Counted from the first letter of the stretch, positions 16,975 through 26,534 are shown. The stretch: 64,000 nucleotides of DNA from Companilactobacillus bobalius (GCF_009764355.1 NZ_LNUA01000008.1:84850-148849); one strand, 5' to 3'. Notes: a model not told the origin generated them from the letters alone. Numbers and translations are program-made.

Positions 16975-17496
16975 ATGCAAGCATTAGGGTTAATAGAAAC
17001 CAATGGACTAATCGCCGCTATTGAATCCAGTGATGTCATGTTAAAAACAGCTGAAGTTGACCTAGTGTCAAAAGAATTCGTCGGTGGCGGATTAGTAACA
17101 GTATCAGTTGTTGGGGATGTTGGGGCTGTAAAAACGGCCGTTGATGCCGGAGCTAGTGCAGTCGAACAATTGGGAGATAGTTTCCTAGTTTCAAAACACG
17201 TCATTGCCAGACCTGATTCAGAAATTGAACCACTTTTAGATGGTCCAAAAACGAAAAAGGTTCCAGAAGAAGTTGCCGAAGAGATAGTTGAAGCAGATCC
17301 AGTTGAAAATGTCGAAGAAACACCGAAGAAAAAACCAGTCGGTTTTAAACCTGAAGAGCTGGAACCAAAACGAATTGCCGAACTAAGAAAAATAGTAAAA
17401 ACTAAAACGAACTTGAACATATCAGATGCCGATTTACAAAAGATGAGTAAGAAGCAGATTATCACTGAAATATTGAATTCTGATAAGGAAGGTTAG
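16975..17496 (+). CDS. BMC-H shell protein with long C-terminal extension
   Basis: About 173 residues from the ATG at 16975 (after GGAGG; a TTG 15 bases upstream is unlikely). Residues 1-90 form a canonical BMC-H domain (ALGLIETNGLIAAIESSDVM). A Glu/Lys/Pro-rich linker (about residues 93-125) leads to a small helical domain, KRIAELRKIVKTKTNLNIS then KMSKKQIITEIL. The latter resembles the SAP or Rho N-terminal helix-extended-loop-helix fold, known mainly for nucleic acid binding. EutK of enterobacteria similarly carries a C-terminal helix-turn-helix on a BMC domain. It may anchor the compartment to cargo, nucleic acid or cell structures. Confidence 0.82.
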   Translation: MQALGLIETNGLIAAIESSDVMLKTAEVDLVSKEFVGGGLVTVSVVGDVGAVKTAVDAGASAVEQLGDSFLVSKHVIARPDSEIEPLLDGPKTKKVPEEVAEEIVEADPVENVEETPKKKPVGFKPEELEPKRIAELRKIVKTKTNLNISDADLQKMSKKQIITEILNSDKEG

Positions 17497-17517
17497 TAAT
17501 TATATAGGAGAGCGAAC

Positions 17518-19053
17518 ATGGAGAATTTTGATAAAGATTTAAGATCAATTCAAGAAGCCAGAGACCTTGCCAGAGCGGGCCATCAAGCCGCAGTTGATAT
17601 TTCAACTTTTAGTCAAGAACAAATCGATGCCATTTTAAAAGCAATGAGCATTGCTGGAGAGAAACATGCTGTTGAGTTAGCTCAATTGGCAGTTGAAGAT
17701 ACTGGATTCGGAAATGTTGCTGACAAGACATATAAGAATCACGCTGCAGCAACTTTGCTATATGAGCAAATCAAAGATGAAAAAACAGTCGGTATTATCA
17801 GTAAAGATACTGAATTGAAGACTATGGATGTTGCAGAACCAGTTGGTTTGGTAATGGGAATCGTGCCATCAACTAATCCAACATCAACTGTTATTTTCAA
17901 ATCAATGATTGCTTTGAAAGCAAGAAATGCCATTGTTTTTGCTCCACATCCAGCCGCTGCTAAATGTACATTCAGAGCTGCAGAGATTATGAATGAAGCC
18001 GCTAAATCTGCCGGAGCTCCGGATAACATTATCACTTGTGTTTCAAATTCAACAATGGGATCAACTAATGAGTTGATGCATGCTAAAGAAGTTAAGCTGA
18101 TTATTGCTACAGGTGGCCCAGGAATGGTTAAAGCAGCCTACAGTTCAGGTAAACCTGCTATTGGGGTTGGAGCTGGTAATTCTCCTTCCTATATTGAACG
18201 CAGTGCCGATGTAAAAGAGTCAGTTTCACAAATCATCGCAAGTAAATCATTTGATTACGGAACAATCTGTGCATCAGAACAATCCATTATTTGCGAAAAA
18301 TGTAATAAAGATGAAGTCGTCAGTGAGTTAGAAAAACAAGGTGGATACTTCATGGACGATGCTGAAACAGAAGCTGTCTGCAACTTGTTATTCAAGAATG
18401 GTGGACACGCAATGGACGCTAAATTCGTTGGTAGATCACCACAAGTAATTTCTAAAGCAGCTGGTTTCGAAGTCCCTGCTGATACAAAGATTTTGATTGG
18501 TAAACAATCTGGTGTTGGTGAAGGCAATCCGCTTTCATACGAAAAACTAACTACAGTATTAGCATTCTACGTTGTAGAAGATTGGAAAGAAGCTTGTCAA
18601 TTAAGTATTGAACTTCTTCAAAACGGAATTGGACATACAATGAATCTTCACACTAATCGCGAAGATATCGTCTTAAAATTTGCAGCCAAACCAGCCTCAA
18701 GAATCCTTGTAAATACTGGTGGTAGCCAAGGTGGAACAGGTATCAGTACTGGCTTACCAATTTCCTTCACGTTAGGTTGTGGAACATGTGGTGGAAGTTC
18801 AGTTTCAGAGAATGTAAGTCCTAAACATTTACTTAACATCAAGAAAGTAGCCTTTGGTTTGAAAGATGTAACAACTTTGGCTGAAGATGACAAGAGCTTC
18901 AATCATCCAGAACTCAAAGATGTTGTTAAGAAATGTGTAAACAAAACTCAATGTGACAGTTCATTAGAACATGTAACAAAAGATATGTCGGATAAAGAAC
19001 TAAAAGTACTAACTGAATTAGTTAGAAAAACATTATCTGAAATGAATGCGTAG
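17518..19053 (+). CDS. CoA-acylating acetaldehyde dehydrogenase of the BMC (EutE/PduP type)
   Basis: 511 residues. It oxidises acetaldehyde with NAD+ and CoA to acetyl-CoA. The catalytic Cys251 is in FDYGTICASEQ, and the cofactor region has IATGGPGMVKAAYSSGKPAI and GVGAGNSPSYIE. N-terminal helix DKDLRSIQEARDLARAGHQ is the probable packing signal. Unusually for EutE, the C-terminus extends about 60 residues past the core (KKCVNKTQCDSS, then DKELKVLTELVRKTLSEM), forming an additional helix. It is the active partner of the Cys-less paralogue at 8298. It precedes pduL by 8 bp, consistent with sequential reactions. Confidence 0.94.
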   Translation: MENFDKDLRSIQEARDLARAGHQAAVDISTFSQEQIDAILKAMSIAGEKHAVELAQLAVEDTGFGNVADKTYKNHAAATLLYEQIKDEKTVGIISKDTELKTMDVAEPVGLVMGIVPSTNPTSTVIFKSMIALKARNAIVFAPHPAAAKCTFRAAEIMNEAAKSAGAPDNIITCVSNSTMGSTNELMHAKEVKLIIATGGPGMVKAAYSSGKPAIGVGAGNSPSYIERSADVKESVSQIIASKSFDYGTICASEQSIICEKCNKDEVVSELEKQGGYFMDDAETEAVCNLLFKNGGHAMDAKFVGRSPQVISKAAGFEVPADTKILIGKQSGVGEGNPLSYEKLTTVLAFYVVEDWKEACQLSIELLQNGIGHTMNLHTNREDIVLKFAAKPASRILVNTGGSQGGTGISTGLPISFTLGCGTCGGSSVSENVSPKHLLNIKKVAFGLKDVTTLAEDDKSFNHPELKDVVKKCVNKTQCDSSLEHVTKDMSDKELKVLTELVRKTLSEMNA

Positions 19054-19061
19054 GTGTCGAC

Positions 19062-19733
19062 ATGGAAGACTATGAAGAATTATTAGGTAAATTGGTCGAG
19101 AAATTATCTGGACCAAATGTTTCCGAAGACGTGATTGCGGAAATTGCTAAAAAAGCTACAACAGATGAAAAAACAATTCCGGTTGGAGTATCTAACCGTC
19201 ATATCCATTTATCACAAACTGATTTGGATAAGTTGTTTGGCAAGGGCTATCAATTGACTCCTTTAAAGGATTTATCACAACCTGGACAATATGCTAGTAA
19301 AGAAACAGTTATTATCTGTGGACCTAAAGGTTCAATCAGTAAGGTGAGAATCCTTGGACCAGTCAGAGCTAGAACCCAAGTAGAAGTTCTAAGAGGCGAT
19401 ACCTTTAAATTAGGTATTAAAGCACCACTTAGAATTTCAGGTGACTTACTTAATTCAGGACAGGTTACTGTTGTTGGTCCTAAAGGGTCAGTTGAATTAG
19501 ATGAAGGTGTTATCGTAGCCCAACGTCATATTCATATGTTGCCAAGCGATGCTGAAAGATTTGGTGTTAAAAATGGCGATATCGTTACGATTGTTATCGA
19601 AGGTGATCGTGGTGGAGAACTCAACAATGTAGCCATTAGAGCTAACGATAAATCTGGGTTAGAGTGTCATATTGATACTGAAGAAGCAAATGCTTTAGGA
19701 ATGAATTCTAAAACTAGGATTCGTATTAAATAA
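19062..19733 (+). CDS. pduL: Phosphate acyltransferase PduL (BMC phosphotransacylase)
   Basis: 223 residues. It transfers acetyl from CoA to phosphate, freeing CoA inside the shell and giving acetyl phosphate for ATP synthesis. Two zinc-binding motifs define the family: SNRHIHLS (His47, His49) and QRHIHM (His156, His158), within two related beta-barrel domains. An N-terminal amphipathic helix, [15 protein letters not shown], is a typical encapsulation peptide and is separated from the core by a linker. The start is ATG at 19062; the ribosome-binding site is weak (GTAGGTG), suggesting coupling to the dehydrogenase stop 9 bases upstream. Confidence 0.94.
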   Translation: MEDYEELLGKLVEKLSGPNVSEDVIAEIAKKATTDEKTIPVGVSNRHIHLSQTDLDKLFGKGYQLTPLKDLSQPGQYASKETVIICGPKGSISKVRILGPVRARTQVEVLRGDTFKLGIKAPLRISGDLLNSGQVTVVGPKGSVELDEGVIVAQRHIHMLPSDAERFGVKNGDIVTIVIEGDRGGELNNVAIRANDKSGLECHIDTEEANALGMNSKTRIRIK

Positions 19734-19756
19734 ACGAAAATTTGGAGGAAATTATA

Positions 19757-20050
19757 ATGAAATCTGATGCATTAGGAATGATCGAAACAAAAGGACTAGT
19801 AGGTTCAATTGAAGCAGCCGATGCTATGGTAAAGGCAGCTAATGTTACTTTAGTAGGAAAAGAATTCGTTGGTGGCGGAATTGTCACAGTTATGGTTAGA
19901 GGCGATGTTGGGGCTGTTAAAGCAGCTACAGATGCTGGCGCCGCAGCCGCTCAAAGAATTGGTGAATTGTTATCAGTTCACGTAATTCCTCGTCCACACG
20001 CAGAAGTTGAAAATATTCTACCAAAGACAACAACAACTACAGCTGAATAA
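19757..20050 (+). CDS. BMC-H hexameric shell protein (last gene of the operon)
   Basis: 97 residues from ATG 19757 after TTGGAGGAA. The core is nearly the same as the first shell gene (6049): differences are Tyr3Ser, Ser31Thr, Ile33Val, Leu37Phe and Leu42Ile, and the tail is Thr-rich. At DNA level most third positions differ except a fully conserved run near 19971-19999, so the copies are old and kept alike by selection or past conversion. It probably forms the bulk of the shell together with the first. Confidence 0.95.
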   Translation: MKSDALGMIETKGLVGSIEAADAMVKAANVTLVGKEFVGGGIVTVMVRGDVGAVKAATDAGAAAAQRIGELLSVHVIPRPHAEVENILPKTTTTTAE

Positions 20051-20144
20051 GAATATTATAGGTAGTCAATTTTTTCTCAAGTTACAACTCCATATTCACA
20101 CTCCGAAAAATTAGAGCTGAACTAGCACATTCAACTCTTAAATA

Positions 20145-20190
20145 AAAAGCCGGCAACTCTTTCAAATCAGAGTTACTGGCTTTTGTTTTA
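20145..20190. terminator. Terminator at the end of the BMC operon
   Basis: AAAAGCCGGCAACTCT (20145-20160) pairs with AGAGTTACTGGCTTTT (20169-20184), with two mismatches, around TTCAAATC and is followed by a T-rich tail. It also suits the converging MerR gene. Confidence 0.85.
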
Positions 20191-20232
20191 ATTTAAATTT
20201 ACACCCTGTATTGCATTAGAATATGAAGTAGA

Positions 20233-21069
20233 TTAGTTTTTAACGATGGGTATCAAGATTTCAGTGACAAACATATTGATATCGGTAGTAGTCCAATAAT
20301 CGACGACGAATCTTTCATACACGTTGGGACCGCAATTGTAGCCATTTTCTTTAGCCCAATTTTCCATATCAGCGTATTTTTTATACATTTGAGCGTGGTC
20401 ACCGATGTAATAAGAGGAAATAAAAGTTTTACCACCAATATTTTCTAAAGGTAAGTTACTGTCATTATTTCGAACTGGCTTTTGCATGATGGTAACACGG
20501 TTGGCTAATTCTAAGGATTTCTTTTGACAATCATCAAAGGCTAGAATCACTGGACCAGTAATTTCAGCGTTATTTTCCTCCAAGTACCTGATCCAAGGAA
20601 CATTGATTACCGATTCTTTATAATCATAATCAAAATCTTGGTCTAAAAAGAAATATTGAGTTGGCTGAATATATTTGATATTGATAGATTCAAATTTATT
20701 ACTGGTCACATTCATACCTTCATGAATCAGTTCCAACCAATCCATCAAGGCTTGGCGAGAATTTTGAATTCTTTTTTCTTCGTCTTCTAAGAATGATATT
20801 TGATTTAAAAAATTTCTTTCATGGAACAAACAACTGTTATTGTCACCAACGCCATTCATGTCCTGCAACTTAAAACCCATCTGTTTATAATATTTAAGGA
20901 TTGGCATTAATTGAATAGTGGAGTCACTGTAGTATCGATACCCGTTGGATGGACAAATGTAGTCTGGTTTGAGGATACCTAATTCTTCGTAGAAAATTAA
21001 AGTTTTGCGAGAGACTTTGCATATTTTGGCTGTTTCACCTATGGTATGCAAATTTTTTGAGTCAACCAT
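20233..21069 (-). CDS. MerR-family activator with GyrI-like effector domain
   Basis: 278 residues. N-terminal MerR helix-turn-helix (HTIGETAKICKVSRKTLIFY, YRYYSDSTIQLMPILKYYKQ), a linker helix with Cys and His around residue 80, and a C-terminal GyrI-like ligand-binding domain from about residue 125 (INIKYIQPTQYFFLDQDF to FVTEILIPIVKN). This is the BmrR/TipA-type layout that senses organic cations and similar ligands, and choline is a quaternary amine cation. It converges on the BMC operon end. The 20-bp-spacer promoter at 5973 is a plausible target. Regulation of the cut operon by this protein is inference from layout. Confidence 0.88.
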   Translation of the reverse strand: MVDSKNLHTIGETAKICKVSRKTLIFYEELGILKPDYICPSNGYRYYSDSTIQLMPILKYYKQMGFKLQDMNGVGDNNSCLFHERNFLNQISFLEDEEKRIQNSRQALMDWLELIHEGMNVTSNKFESINIKYIQPTQYFFLDQDFDYDYKESVINVPWIRYLEENNAEITGPVILAFDDCQKKSLELANRVTIMQKPVRNNDSNLPLENIGGKTFISSYYIGDHAQMYKKYADMENWAKENGYNCGPNVYERFVVDYWTTTDINMFVTEILIPIVKN

Positions 21070-21512
21070 TATTAACCTCCATGATAAATACCGTTCATAA
21101 GTGTATTATATAACAGTATAGTTGTAAACGCTTACAATATTTTGAGCCGATTTATATTTAGATTGAATATGTGATGAATATTGACTAATTTTATTCCAAA
21201 AAACAATCATGATTTTTGGCATATAAAAAATATAATATTAGTCTATATTGCCTGTTCTTCTTTGTTTGACGTTGCTGTAGAATGTTAAATAAGAGATGGT
21301 ATGAAACCTATTTAAACAAATATGTGAAGTAAAAAATGATCTCTGATTTTTTAAATAATGGCTCTAAATACTAAAGCCGGATTGCATCAGAAATGATCAG
21401 ACATATTGAGGACGAAACCATCTTTATCGACTCTAAAATAATAATTGTGCTTAATTGTAAGAGTTGTTTTTAAAATCTATGAATTGATTACTATTGAAAC
21501 AGGAGAATAAAT
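21070..21512. other. Divergent intergenic region between the MerR gene and suf
   Basis: 443 bp with no gene. The left end holds the MerR gene's ribosome-binding site (AACCTCC read on the opposite strand), a TATAAT-like box near 21103-21108 and a palindromic cre site at 21123-21136. The rest is AT-rich; I cannot place the suf promoter with confidence. The sufC ribosome-binding site AACAGGAGAA is at about 21498-21507. Confidence 0.55.
21123..21136. promoter_or_regulatory. Perfect palindromic cre site upstream of the MerR regulator
   Basis: TGTAAACGCTTACA fits the cre consensus at every position and is fully palindromic. It lies about 54 bp upstream of the regulator's start codon, in the promoter region. 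Together with the cre at 6021 this puts both the operon and its likely activator under CcpA. Confidence 0.85.
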
Positions 21513-22304
21513 ATGGCGGAATTGTTAATAAAAGAACTTCATGTTGAAGTTGTAGATGAGGAAAAGAAGACTAGCAAAGAAATTCTCAAAGGCGTTAATT
21601 TAGAGATGAAGACTGGTGAGATCCATGCCATCATGGGACCTAATGGAACAGGTAAATCGACTTTGTCGCAAACTATTATGGGTCAAAAAAATTATCATGT
21701 AACTCATGGTGACATTCTGTTAAATGGGCAAAGTATTTTGGATATGCCAGTCGATGAACGTGCTCGTAAAGGTTTGTTCTTGGCAATGCAGTATCCAGCT
21801 GAAATTCAAGGTGTTACGAATGCTGAATTTTTACGTGCTGCGATCAATGCTAGACGACCAGAAAATGACAAAATCTCAGTTATGGACTTTATTAAGGAAT
21901 TAGACAAGAATTTGGAATTGTTAGATATGAGTGAAGCTATGACAGAGCGTTACTTGAATGAAGGCTTTTCCGGTGGTGAAAAGAAACGTAATGAGATCTT
22001 GCAACTATTGATGATCAAACCAAGTTTTGCACTGTTAGACGAAATTGATTCTGGACTTGATATCGATGCACTTAAGGTTGTTTCAAAAGGTGTCAACTCA
22101 ATGCGTGGCGATAATTTTGGAGCTTTGATCATCACTCATTATCAAAGACTGTTGAATTATATCAAACCGGATGTTGTTCATATTATGATGGACGGAAGAA
22201 TTGTGAAAACTGGTGATGCACAGTTGGCTCAAAAACTTGAAGATGAGGGTTATGCTGGCTTGCGTGATGAATTAGGACTTGATGTGAATCTGATTGACGA
22301 CTAA
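21513..22304 (+). CDS. sufC: Fe-S cluster assembly ATPase SufC
   Basis: 263 residues, ABC-type ATPase of the SUF scaffold. Walker A GPNGTGKST, signature FSGGEKKRNEILQ, Walker B FALLDEIDSGLDIDAL. It energises the SufBCD complex that builds [4Fe-4S] clusters in the cytosol. First gene of a six-gene operon in the order sufC-D-S-U-B-T, typical of Firmicutes. CutD, with three clusters, is a nearby client. Confidence 0.97.
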   Translation: MAELLIKELHVEVVDEEKKTSKEILKGVNLEMKTGEIHAIMGPNGTGKSTLSQTIMGQKNYHVTHGDILLNGQSILDMPVDERARKGLFLAMQYPAEIQGVTNAEFLRAAINARRPENDKISVMDFIKELDKNLELLDMSEAMTERYLNEGFSGGEKKRNEILQLLMIKPSFALLDEIDSGLDIDALKVVSKGVNSMRGDNFGALIITHYQRLLNYIKPDVVHIMMDGRIVKTGDAQLAQKLEDEGYAGLRDELGLDVNLIDD

Positions 22305-22313
22305 GGGGATATT

Positions 22314-23495
22314 ATGACACTAGAAAAATTTGCGATGACAACAGATGAGCCAACTTGGTTCACTCAAAAAAGACAGGCATCTTTTGAGTTGATTGATAAG
22401 TTGCCTTTGCCTAAGATGCAACGTTTTAACTTCAGTAATTGGCAATTGATGCCATCAACTAAAACGATTATTAAGACTGATGTGCCAACAACGTATGACG
22501 ATTATGTTTTAATGGATATTTTTGATGCTATGACAGCGTACCCAGAAATGATTCAAAAGTACTTCATGAATAAAGTTATAAAATCTGACGAAAATAAAAT
22601 GACAGCTTACCATACAGCATTCCTGAATCAAGGTATTTTTCTGTATGTACCTGAAAATACAGTAGTTCAGAAGCCAATTGAAATTGAATTAAAACAAGAT
22701 TCCCAGCAACCTTTTATCTCACATATCTTAATTGTGGCAGGTGAGAACTCGAAGTTTTCCTTTATCCAAAGAACTAGAACAGAGGGCGATGCCAAAAGTG
22801 TTGCTAACTGCGTAGTTGAAGTAATGGCAATGCCTAATAGTGAAGTGAGATATGCAGCCGTTGATGAAATGGGAGAGAATGTCACTTCTTATTTAAGTCG
22901 TCGGGCTTACGTTGATCAAAATGCTTATGTTGATTGGTCAATTGGGTTGATGAATTCTGGTAATACGGTAGCTGATTTTGACACTGATTTGTTTGGCGAA
23001 GGTGCTCATTCAGAAATTAAAGTTGTCGATATCACTTCAGGACAACAACAAGAAGGCGTTAATACTCGAGTTACTAATTATGGTAAACATTCAATCGGTA
23101 ATATTAATCAACGTGGGGTCATCATGGATCGTTCACGTCTGATTTTTAATGGTATTGGACACATTATCAAAGGCGCTTCAGGTGCCAATGCTGAACAACA
23201 GAACCGAGTTATGATGATGTCAAATGAAGCCCACGGTGATGCTAATCCAATTCTTTTGATTGATGAAAATGATGTTTTGGCTGGACATGCAGCTAGTGTT
23301 GGTCAAGTTGATCAGAGACAACTCTACTATTTGATGAGTCGGGGAATTGATCGTAAAACAGCTCAACGGATGGTTATTCGAGGATTCTTGGGTGACGTAC
23401 TGGTTTCGATTCCTTCCAAACCTATTCGTGAGGAATTAGTTCAAACGATTGAGAGGAAATTGGCCGATGGACAAACAGTTGCAACAAATTCGTAA
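22314..23495 (+). CDS. sufD: Fe-S cluster assembly protein SufD
   Basis: 393 residues. The core beta-helix of the SufB/SufD family is visible from GIFLYVPENTVVQKPIEIEL through NQRGVIMDRSRLIFNGIGHI, and the C-terminal helical domain contains [22 protein letters not shown]. It forms a heterodimer with SufB in the scaffold. The 3' end overlaps sufS by 29 bp in another frame. Confidence 0.95.
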   Translation: MTLEKFAMTTDEPTWFTQKRQASFELIDKLPLPKMQRFNFSNWQLMPSTKTIIKTDVPTTYDDYVLMDIFDAMTAYPEMIQKYFMNKVIKSDENKMTAYHTAFLNQGIFLYVPENTVVQKPIEIELKQDSQQPFISHILIVAGENSKFSFIQRTRTEGDAKSVANCVVEVMAMPNSEVRYAAVDEMGENVTSYLSRRAYVDQNAYVDWSIGLMNSGNTVADFDTDLFGEGAHSEIKVVDITSGQQQEGVNTRVTNYGKHSIGNINQRGVIMDRSRLIFNGIGHIIKGASGANAEQQNRVMMMSNEAHGDANPILLIDENDVLAGHAASVGQVDQRQLYYLMSRGIDRKTAQRMVIRGFLGDVLVSIPSKPIREELVQTIERKLADGQTVATNS

Positions 23496-24696
23496 GGACT
23501 TTCCAATCCTTAATCAAAAAGTAAATGATGAACCACTAGTATATTTGGATAATGCCGCTACTAGTCAGAAACCTAATCAAGTTATTGATGAAATCGTTCG
23601 TTATTATCAAAATGATAACGCCAATACTCGTCGAGGTGTACATACCTTAGGTGAGAGAGCTACTGAAGAGTTTGAAGCTGCTCGTCAAAAAGTACAACAG
23701 TTTATTAATGCCAAAGAGAGCCGAGAAATTATTTTTACAAAAGGTGCGACTGACAGTTTGAATTTAGTTGCAAGTACTTATGGTGAGGACAATATCGAAG
23801 CTGGTGACGAAATCGTCATTTCCGTTATGGAACATCACAGTAATTTGATTCCGTGGCAACAATTGGCTAATCGTAAAAAAGCTGTTTTGAAATATATTGG
23901 TTTAACAGCTGATGGTCAATTAGATATGATTGATGCTAAAAAGCAAATCACTGATAAAACAAGAATTGTTTCTATCGCTCATGCTAGCAACGTTCTTGGT
24001 GTCACTAATGATATTAAACAGTTGGCTAAAATTACTCACGCACATAACGCTATTATGGTAGCCGATGGTGCACAGGCAGTTCCTCATATGCCAGTTGATG
24101 TTCAGGACTTAGATGTTGATTTCTATGCCTTTTCCGGACACAAAATGTTGGCTCCAATGGGAATCGGTGTTTTATATGGTAAAGCCGATTTGTTAAAATC
24201 CATGCCGCCTTATCAATACGGTGGTGAAATGATTGATTTTGTTGAGAAATATCAAAGTACCTGGACCGATATTCCTTGGAAATTTGAAGCCGGAACACAA
24301 AATGTATCTGGTGCTGTCGGCTTAGGTAAAGCGATTGATTACTTGAGTAGTATCGGCATGGAAAATGTTGAAAATTATGAGAAAGAATTAGTATCGTATG
24401 TCTTACCAAAATTACTTGAGATCGATGGATTAACGGTTTACGGGCCACAGGATGCTGATCATCACAGTGGAGTTATCTCATTTAATCTTAAAGGGTTACA
24501 TCCACATGATGTGGCAACTGCTTTGGATATGGATGGAGTGGCGATTCGAGCTGGACATCACTGTGCTCAACCATTGATGAAATATTTGGATTTAGTAGCC
24601 ACGGCTCGAGCTAGTTTTTACATTTACAACAATAAGCAGGACGCTGATGGATTGATTCAGGCAATCTGTGACACAAAGGAGTTTTTCAAAGTATGA
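23467..24696 (+). CDS. sufS: Cysteine desulfurase SufS
   Basis: About 409 residues from ATG 23467 (MDKQLQQIRKDFPIL); an upstream TTG is less likely. A PLP enzyme that removes sulphur from cysteine. The PLP lysine lies in AFSGHKMLAPMGIGVLYG, and the catalytic Cys366 in IRAGHHCAQPLM. VYLDNAATSQKP at the N-terminus is the family opening. The gene overlaps sufD by 29 bp and sufU by 4 bp, so all are translationally coupled. Confidence 0.96.
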   Translation: MDKQLQQIRKDFPILNQKVNDEPLVYLDNAATSQKPNQVIDEIVRYYQNDNANTRRGVHTLGERATEEFEAARQKVQQFINAKESREIIFTKGATDSLNLVASTYGEDNIEAGDEIVISVMEHHSNLIPWQQLANRKKAVLKYIGLTADGQLDMIDAKKQITDKTRIVSIAHASNVLGVTNDIKQLAKITHAHNAIMVADGAQAVPHMPVDVQDLDVDFYAFSGHKMLAPMGIGVLYGKADLLKSMPPYQYGGEMIDFVEKYQSTWTDIPWKFEAGTQNVSGAVGLGKAIDYLSSIGMENVENYEKELVSYVLPKLLEIDGLTVYGPQDADHHSGVISFNLKGLHPHDVATALDMDGVAIRAGHHCAQPLMKYLDLVATARASFYIYNNKQDADGLIQAICDTKEFFKV

Positions 24697-25139
24697 GTTT
24701 AAATGGTTTGAACAGTCTGTACCGTGAAGTTATCTTGGATCATTCTGAACATCCACATCATAAGCAAAGCTTGTCGGAAGCGACGAACAAGATTACTTTG
24801 AAAAATCCAACTTGTGGTGACGTGATCAATTTAGAAATTAAACTGGATGGCGATAAGATAAACGATATCGGTTTTACAGGCGAAGGTTGTACGATCAGTC
24901 AATCTTCCGCTAGTATGATGACCGATGCAGTTCTCAATAAAACAATAACTGAGAGTTTAGAAATGGCTCATATTTTTTCAGATATGGTCATGGGTAAAGA
25001 ACACTCTCAAGCTGATTTAGATAAATTAGGCGATGCTGCAATTTTATCTAGTATTATGCAGTTTCCCGCTAGAATTAAATGCGCTACCTTGTGTTGGTGG
25101 GCATTGAGAAAGTCGTTAGGAGATGAAGACGATGATTGA
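24693..25139 (+). CDS. sufU: Sulfur-transfer protein SufU
   Basis: 148 residues, IscU-like zinc protein of Firmicutes that accepts sulphur from SufS. Ligand/acceptor cysteines are visible in [27 protein letters not shown] and [11 protein letters not shown]. The SufU-specific insertion separates the second and third cysteines. It overlaps sufS by ATGA and sufB by 8 bp. Confidence 0.95.
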   Translation: MSLNGLNSLYREVILDHSEHPHHKQSLSEATNKITLKNPTCGDVINLEIKLDGDKINDIGFTGEGCTISQSSASMMTDAVLNKTITESLEMAHIFSDMVMGKEHSQADLDKLGDAAILSSIMQFPARIKCATLCWWALRKSLGDEDDD

Positions 25140-26523
25140 TTTAAATGATTCAGATTACGAATATGGCTTCCATGATAATATTGAACCCAAATATTCGACA
25201 GGTCGTGGCTTGACTGAAGAGACGGTCAGACAAATTTCGGCTGAAAAAAATGAACCACAGTGGATGTTAGATTATCGTCTGAAATCCTATGAGGCTTACA
25301 AAAAATTGCCAATGCCTACATATGGTCCGGATCTATCGAAACTTGATCTGAAGAATATGCTTTATTATCAAAAAATGACTGATAAAAAGTATCGTGATTG
25401 GGAAGATGTTCCTGATAAAATGAAGGAAACTTTTGACCGCTTGGGTGTTCCAGAAGCCGAAAGAAAATACTTAGGTGGATCGTCAGCACAATATGAATCT
25501 GAAGTGGTTTACCACAATATGCGTGAAGAGTTTGCAAAATTGGGAATCATCTTTACTGATTCGGATACAGCTTTAAAGGAATATCCGGAATTATTCAAAA
25601 AATGGTTTGGTAAATTAGTAAAACCGACTGATAACAAATTTGCGGCTTTGAATGGAGCCGTTTGGTCTGGTGGATCATTCATCTATGTACCAAAAGGTGT
25701 CAGAACTGATATTCCAATTCAGTCGTATTTCCGTTTGAATTCTGAAAATTCAGGACAGTTTGAAAGAACGCTTATCATTGTCGATGAAGGTGCCAAAGTT
25801 GATTACGTTGAAGGCTGCACCGCACCAAATTATTCATCCGACAGTTTACATGCGGCAGTAGTAGAGGTTAACGTTCAAAAGGATGCTTATTGTCGTTATA
25901 CTACGATTCAGAATTGGTCAGACAATGTTTATAGTTTGGAAACTAAACGTGCCGCTGCCGAGGAGAACGCTACGATGGAATGGGTCGATGGCAACTTAGG
26001 CTCTAAAGTTACGATGAAGTATCCAAGTGTTTACTTAAATGGTGAAAATGCCCGCGGCACAATGCTTTCGATTGCGGTGGCAAGTAATGGAATTCATCAA
26101 GATTCTGGTGCCAGAATGATTCATAACGCCAAGAATACTTCTAGTTCAATTGTTTCTAAATCAATTGCCAAAACTGGTGGTTCAGTTGATTATCGAGGAA
26201 CTGTACGATTTGGTAAACACTCTGATGGATCAAAAGCTCACGTTGAGTGTGACACGATTATTATGGATGATCAGTCTTCATCTGATACAATACCTTATAA
26301 TGAAATTGATAATGCTAACGTTTCAATGGAACATGAGGCTCGAGTTTCCAAAATTTCAGAAGAACAACTTTATTATTTAATGAGCCGTGGAATTTCTGAG
26401 GAAAAGGCTACTGAAATGATTGTTATGGGATTCGTGGAGCCATTTACAAAAAAACTCCCAATGGAATATGCCGTCGAATTAAACCGTTTGATCAGTTTTG
26501 AGATGGAAGGTTCAATTGGTTAA
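25132..26523 (+). CDS. sufB: Fe-S cluster assembly protein SufB
   Basis: About 463 residues. ATG 25132 is nine bases after AGGAG; the ATG at 25123 abuts it. Family motifs: [41 protein letters not shown], and the C-terminal [25 protein letters not shown]. It is the main scaffold subunit on which clusters are assembled with SufC and SufD. Confidence 0.96.
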   Translation: MIDLNDSDYEYGFHDNIEPKYSTGRGLTEETVRQISAEKNEPQWMLDYRLKSYEAYKKLPMPTYGPDLSKLDLKNMLYYQKMTDKKYRDWEDVPDKMKETFDRLGVPEAERKYLGGSSAQYESEVVYHNMREEFAKLGIIFTDSDTALKEYPELFKKWFGKLVKPTDNKFAALNGAVWSGGSFIYVPKGVRTDIPIQSYFRLNSENSGQFERTLIIVDEGAKVDYVEGCTAPNYSSDSLHAAVVEVNVQKDAYCRYTTIQNWSDNVYSLETKRAAAEENATMEWVDGNLGSKVTMKYPSVYLNGENARGTMLSIAVASNGIHQDSGARMIHNAKNTSSSIVSKSIAKTGGSVDYRGTVRFGKHSDGSKAHVECDTIIMDDQSSSDTIPYNEIDNANVSMEHEARVSKISEEQLYYLMSRGISEEKATEMIVMGFVEPFTKKLPMEYAVELNRLISFEMEGSIG

Positions 26524-26534
26524 AGGATAAGATT

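Noticed and set aside
16938..17465. 175-residue minus-strand open frame
   Set aside because: Antisense to the extended BMC-H gene; the Ser-rich sequence is the complement of its Glu/Lys codons.
24053..24448. 131-residue minus-strand open frame
   Set aside because: Antisense to sufS; composition rich in His, Arg and Ser with no recognisable domain.
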